From positions 9,743 to 73,742 of the forward strand of contig MKSW01000017.1 in NCBI GenBank assembly GCA_001897425.1: a stretch of DNA of 64,000 nt, given 5' to 3'. The translations under genes were made by a program, and so were the position numbers. This document shows, in pieces, positions 61,194 through 64,000 of this stretch (within the stretch, counting starts at the first letter, position 1; each line of letters opens with the position of its first letter). The notes beneath the pieces are model-generated. The model did not search any database, was not told the origin of the DNA, and saw only the letters and a list, made by a program, of their open reading frames with translations. This stretch comes from Actinobacteria bacterium 69-20 (GTDB lineage: Bacteria > Actinomycetota > Actinomycetes > Mycobacteriales > Nakamurellaceae).

Positions 61194-63097
61194 TTCGTCA
61201 CCGTCCAGGTGAAGGTTGCGGTATTGCTTGCGCCTGTCGAATCGGTGACCTGTACCTGTATCCCGGGGAACGCCTGCTTCGGATTACCCGCCGTTCCGGT
61301 GACGGATCCATCTGGATTCAGCGTCAGCCCATTCGGCATGGGGTTCCCGCTCTGTGCAAAAGTCACGGCTCCGATGGCACCCGTCACGAACGAGTTCATG
61401 TTGACGGAGCTAGCGGCGCCTTTGCTGATCGACTGGTCCGGAATGGTAAGGACGGGCTTGTCGACAACCGTCCAGTTGATGGTGATCGTCGACTTCTGGC
61501 CGGAGTCCGGGTCGTTGACGTTGAAGGTGACATTCTTCGCCGGGCTCGTGGCCGTCGGGGTGCCGGTGACCGAATACCCCGATGTCGCGTCGCCCGTCAA
61601 AGTGAGCCCATTCGGCAGCGCATTGCCCGGGGCCAAGGTAATCGCAGCGTGCCCGGACCCGCCGCTGACCGCGAGCGGTACCGGGTCGATCGGGAAACCG
61701 ACCCGGCTCACCTGCTGGCCCGTTGCCGGCAATCCCAGCGGTTCGACGACAGTCCACTGGAACGTCACCGATGTGGTTCGTTTCACGGACGAGTCGTTGA
61801 CCGTCACCGTCACCGGGTAGGTGCCCACAGCCGTCGGCGTGCCGCCGAGTGTGAAGGTGGTCTTGCCCGTTCCGCTCGCGGTCCCGGTGATCCCGGGTGG
61901 CAGGCCCTGTGCGTTCCAGCCGTAGGTCGCGCCGGATCCCCCGGTCGCCGAAAGAACGAGACTCTTCGCGGCTGTACCGGCTACGCCGTTCTGGTCTGCG
62001 GCACCCGTGATCTTCAGCTCCGGATAGACGAGCCAACTGAAGCTGTTGCTGGTGCCGGGCCGGATGAATGCATCGGTGATGACGAAGTTCCCGCCGGTCT
62101 TCGTGCCGGCCGTGGTCGGACTGCCTATGACGGTCCCGTCGCTGGTCACCGCAAGCCCGGCCGGCAGATTGTTGCCTGCCCAGGTGAACGGCGGCACTCC
62201 CCCGGTGAGCGCGCAGAAACCACCGGCGCCGACGATCGGCAACGCGGGGTGGGTTGGGTCCTCGGCGCTGAAGGTGTCGCCGACGGCGATCGCGGGTGGC
62301 GCGCATCCGGTGACGCTCGGCAGCGGTGGCGGCGAGTCGTTGAAGTAGAAGAGCGGCTCCGCGGTGCCGTTCAGCAGGATCGAGGACAGGTAGCTGCAGG
62401 TACCGGAGGGACAGGTCGCATCGGCCCACGAGATCGCGGTGACAACCCGGAGGTACTGCCGGTAGGTGACCCCGCCGATCTGCGCGGATTTCGTGATGCA
62501 GTCTGCCGTCGTCTTGTCGGCGGCGTTCCGGTAGCACCACTCTTCGTAGTAGCTGACCTGGTACGTCGTGTTGCTCAGCGTCCTGGTGACCGGCGTGGTG
62601 GGCAGGTGAGCGCATCCGGTGACGGCACCACCGACGCACAGGGTCTTGCCGGCGTTGACGGCAGCGCCGGTGTCGAACGCCTGGTCGCCCGCCGTGTTGA
62701 GCCATGCCTTGACCGCTGCGGGGGCGGCGCCGAACTGCGCCAGCACGCTCGTCTTGTCGCGCCCGGCGAGCGCGCCGGAGTAGCTGAGCCCGCGGGCCTG
62801 ATCGATCTCATCGGTGGCGATCCGGATGGCGTTCTGCGCGCCGCGCTGGTTCGTCGTGGCGTGCATCGTGGTGATGAACATGGTGGTGAGCGCGGTCATG
62901 AGGATCGTGATGATCACGATCGCCACGATCGATTCGAGCAGGATGAATCCTCGATCGTCGGCCCGGCCGTCGGGACGGCCGTCGGCACGGCCTGCGACGG
63001 ACGCGTCGGCGTGCCGCGCCGACGGCTTCCGCACAGGCCGCGCAGCCGGCGCGGTATCGACCGCGGACCGGCTGCGCGGATGACGTGGCCACCACAT
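61190..63097 (-). CDS. Large prepilin with Ig-like (He_PIG) repeats
   Basis: The 635-residue protein has a basic Ala/Arg/Asp leader, then the prepilin motif DDRGFILLESIVAIVIITILMTALTTMF (Glu at +5) near residue 48. After a pilin-like region with cysteines (to ~260) come about four putative Ig-like repeats of the He_PIG type, each with the pattern LP.GL....G.V.GTPT..G: LPAGLAVTSDGTVIGSPTTAG, LPPGITGTASGTGKTTFTLG, LPNGLTLTGDATSGYSVTG and MPNGLTLNPDGSVTGTAG. It is likely a pilus tip protein extended by adhesive domains. ATG 63097 is 15 bp after the PilO-like gene stop. Confidence 0.83.
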   Translation of the reverse strand: MWWPRHPRSRSAVDTAPAARPVRKPSARHADASVAGRADGRPDGRADDRGFILLESIVAIVIITILMTALTTMFITTMHATTNQRGAQNAIRIATDEIDQARGLSYSGALAGRDKTSVLAQFGAAPAAVKAWLNTAGDQAFDTGAAVNAGKTLCVGGAVTGCAHLPTTPVTRTLSNTTYQVSYYEEWCYRNAADKTTADCITKSAQIGGVTYRQYLRVVTAISWADATCPSGTCSYLSSILLNGTAEPLFYFNDSPPPLPSVTGCAPPAIAVGDTFSAEDPTHPALPIVGAGGFCALTGGVPPFTWAGNNLPAGLAVTSDGTVIGSPTTAGTKTGGNFVITDAFIRPGTSNSFSWLVYPELKITGAADQNGVAGTAAKSLVLSATGGSGATYGWNAQGLPPGITGTASGTGKTTFTLGGTPTAVGTYPVTVTVNDSSVKRTTSVTFQWTVVEPLGLPATGQQVSRVGFPIDPVPLAVSGGSGHAAITLAPGNALPNGLTLTGDATSGYSVTGTPTATSPAKNVTFNVNDPDSGQKSTITINWTVVDKPVLTIPDQSISKGAASSVNMNSFVTGAIGAVTFAQSGNPMPNGLTLNPDGSVTGTAGNPKQAFPGIQVQVTDSTGASNTATFTWTVTK

Positions 63098-63112
63098 GGC
63101 ATGACCCCGCGC

Positions 63113-63970
63113 TCAGCCGCCGAGTTGTTGGTGCAGGGCTGCGGCGGCCTGGGGCGTCTGCGGGGCGACGAACACGGCCAATTGCACGGTCATCGTCATC
63201 TGAGACGCCTTGGCGGCAGCGGGTCCGGCGGCGGGCGAGGCCGGCGCCACTGCTCCGGCACCTGCGGCCGGTCCGGCCGCGTTCGCCGACGCGGCACTGC
63301 CATCAGCGCCGGCGACCGGGGCGAACTGTGCAGAAGAGATCAGTGCGCTGCGCGCACCCGCGGTCTGGATGTTCCCGAGGAGCGCCTGCAGATCACCGAA
63401 TGTTCCGTCGGCGATGAGCGTGACGGGAATCGTGAAGAGGCCAGCCGCAGACGCCTTGGCCGCACCCGACCCGGACGTGACGTCGGCACCGGATGCCGAG
63501 CCCGCGGCCGGTGCGGCAGCGCCGGTGCCTGCCGATGCCGCATCCTTCGCAGCGTTGGTGGAGCTACTCGCAGTGTCACCGGCCGCCGTGGCCGGCTTCG
63601 CGGCAGCGTCCGCCTTGACCGCGGTCGGTGTGCCGATGACGATGCTCGTCACCGTCACCTTCGCGTGGGCGGCCTGCTGGGTGATCTGCCGGGTGAAGGC
63701 GTCCAGCGAGCTGGTCGGCGGCAGTGCCACCTGCAAGGTGTCGAGGTCTTTCACGAGCTTGGGCAGCGAGGCGGATTCGACGCGCAGCTTGTCGACCTTG
63801 GCCTGCAGCGCGTCGTTCTGGTCGGCCGCCGCCGCCGCGTTGGCGCGGACGGTGGCCGCGTCGTCCAGCTTCGGGCTGATGACGAGGAACCAGGACGCGG
63901 CGACCATCGCGACGGCGACCGCGACGCCGCCGGCGATCCATTTGCGATCCGCGCGAAGACTCGACATCAT
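63113..63970 (-). CDS. PilO-like pilus assembly protein
   Basis: The 285-residue protein has one N-terminal membrane span (IAGGVAVAVAMVAASWFLVI, residues ~12-31), a coiled-coil stretch (residues ~38-75, LQAKVDKLRVESASLPKLVKDLDTL) and the PilO-type fold: LPPTSSLDAFTRQITQQAAHAKVTVTSIVIG, then an Ala/Ser/Gly-rich spacer (about 120-180) and GLFTIPVTLIADGTFGDLQALLGNIQT. A second Ala/Gly-rich stretch precedes the last strand. It should join PilN in the inner-membrane alignment complex. ATG 63970 shares bases with the stop of the preceding gene; ATG 63967 is the alternative. Confidence 0.82.
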   Translation of the reverse strand: MMSSLRADRKWIAGGVAVAVAMVAASWFLVISPKLDDAATVRANAAAAADQNDALQAKVDKLRVESASLPKLVKDLDTLQVALPPTSSLDAFTRQITQQAAHAKVTVTSIVIGTPTAVKADAAAKPATAAGDTASSSTNAAKDAASAGTGAAAPAAGSASGADVTSGSGAAKASAAGLFTIPVTLIADGTFGDLQALLGNIQTAGARSALISSAQFAPVAGADGSAASANAAGPAAGAGAVAPASPAAGPAAAKASQMTMTVQLAVFVAPQTPQAAAALHQQLGG

Positions 63971-64000
63971 GATCCGTCGCCTCCCTCGTCGAAGCGGTGG
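63967..64000 (-). CDS. 3' end of an upstream pilus gene, probably pilN
   Basis: The last 34 bases read, on the minus strand, as an open end HRFDEGGDGS followed by TGA, which overlaps the PilO-like start (ATGA). In type IV pilus operons pilN lies directly before pilO, so this is probably its C-terminus; only ten residues are visible. Confidence 0.4.
   Translation of the reverse strand, partial: HRFDEGGDGS

Overview
The window is high-GC actinobacterial chromosome. Gene content and order match the Mycobacteriales (Mycobacterium/Nocardia/Gordonia group): msrB - DUF3000 - RNase D, rdgB/rph, rhomboid - DUF2017 - clpS beside pncB/pncA, serB - ctaD, and cydABDC. Many starts are GTG, and at least eight genes have a TANNNT hexamer 6-8 nt before the start codon, which is the leaderless-transcript arrangement common in this order. 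I cannot name the genus from the sequence alone.

Layout. 1-745: end of an integrated element, with a phage-type integrase running off the left edge and a tRNA 3' fragment as the probable attachment site. 892-9181: TfoX-like protein, patatin-like lipase, a cation/proton antiporter split by a frameshift, FbiD (F420 synthesis), an exported hydrolase-like lipoprotein, MsrB and DUF3000. 9295-14956: atypical response regulator, RNase D and the fatty-acid beta-oxidation pair fadA/fadB. 15167-21524: redox and nitrogen-oxide block with a glutaredoxin-like protein, a hemerythrin/DUF2249 protein, an Fe-S-type winged-helix regulator, an NnrS-like membrane protein and a three-part copper nitrite reductase. 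21536-27897: rdgB, rph, EAL/HDOD protein, rhomboid, DUF2017, clpS, pncB and pncA. 27946-35851: PPOX protein, PTH2-like hydrolase, serB, ctaD, gamma-glutamyltransferase, lipase and TPR protein. 35972-42011: the complete cydABDC operon for cytochrome bd. 42529-45136: aldehyde dehydrogenase with DUF779, then a VapC/AbrB toxin-antitoxin pair. 45574-54612: tRNA-Ala, DsbA-like and MauE-like redox proteins, FKBP lipoprotein, beta-lactamase-like hydrolase, a large lipoprotein, a methyltransferase and a DUF5107/TPR protein. 54755-56910: two-component system with a histidine-rich sensor insertion. 56995-58602: membrane SGNH hydrolase. 58921-64000: type IV pilus operon (PilN end, PilO-like, three minor prepilins carrying Ig-like and ricin-type domains).

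How the genes work together. Two respiration blocks stand out: a nitrite reductase module whose proteins point to handling of nitric oxide, and the bd oxidase with its CydDC exporter behind a promoter region rich in CATCACG repeats. The most unusual non-coding signal is a hairpin repeat present twice, 43 kb apart, with 22-nt arms, an identical loop length and a compensatory base-pair change, embedded in longer conserved flanks. Other points to recheck are the antiporter frameshift, the glycine/cysteine linker in the hemerythrin protein, an in-frame 4 x 27-bp expansion in fadB, and a 12-mer present five times.
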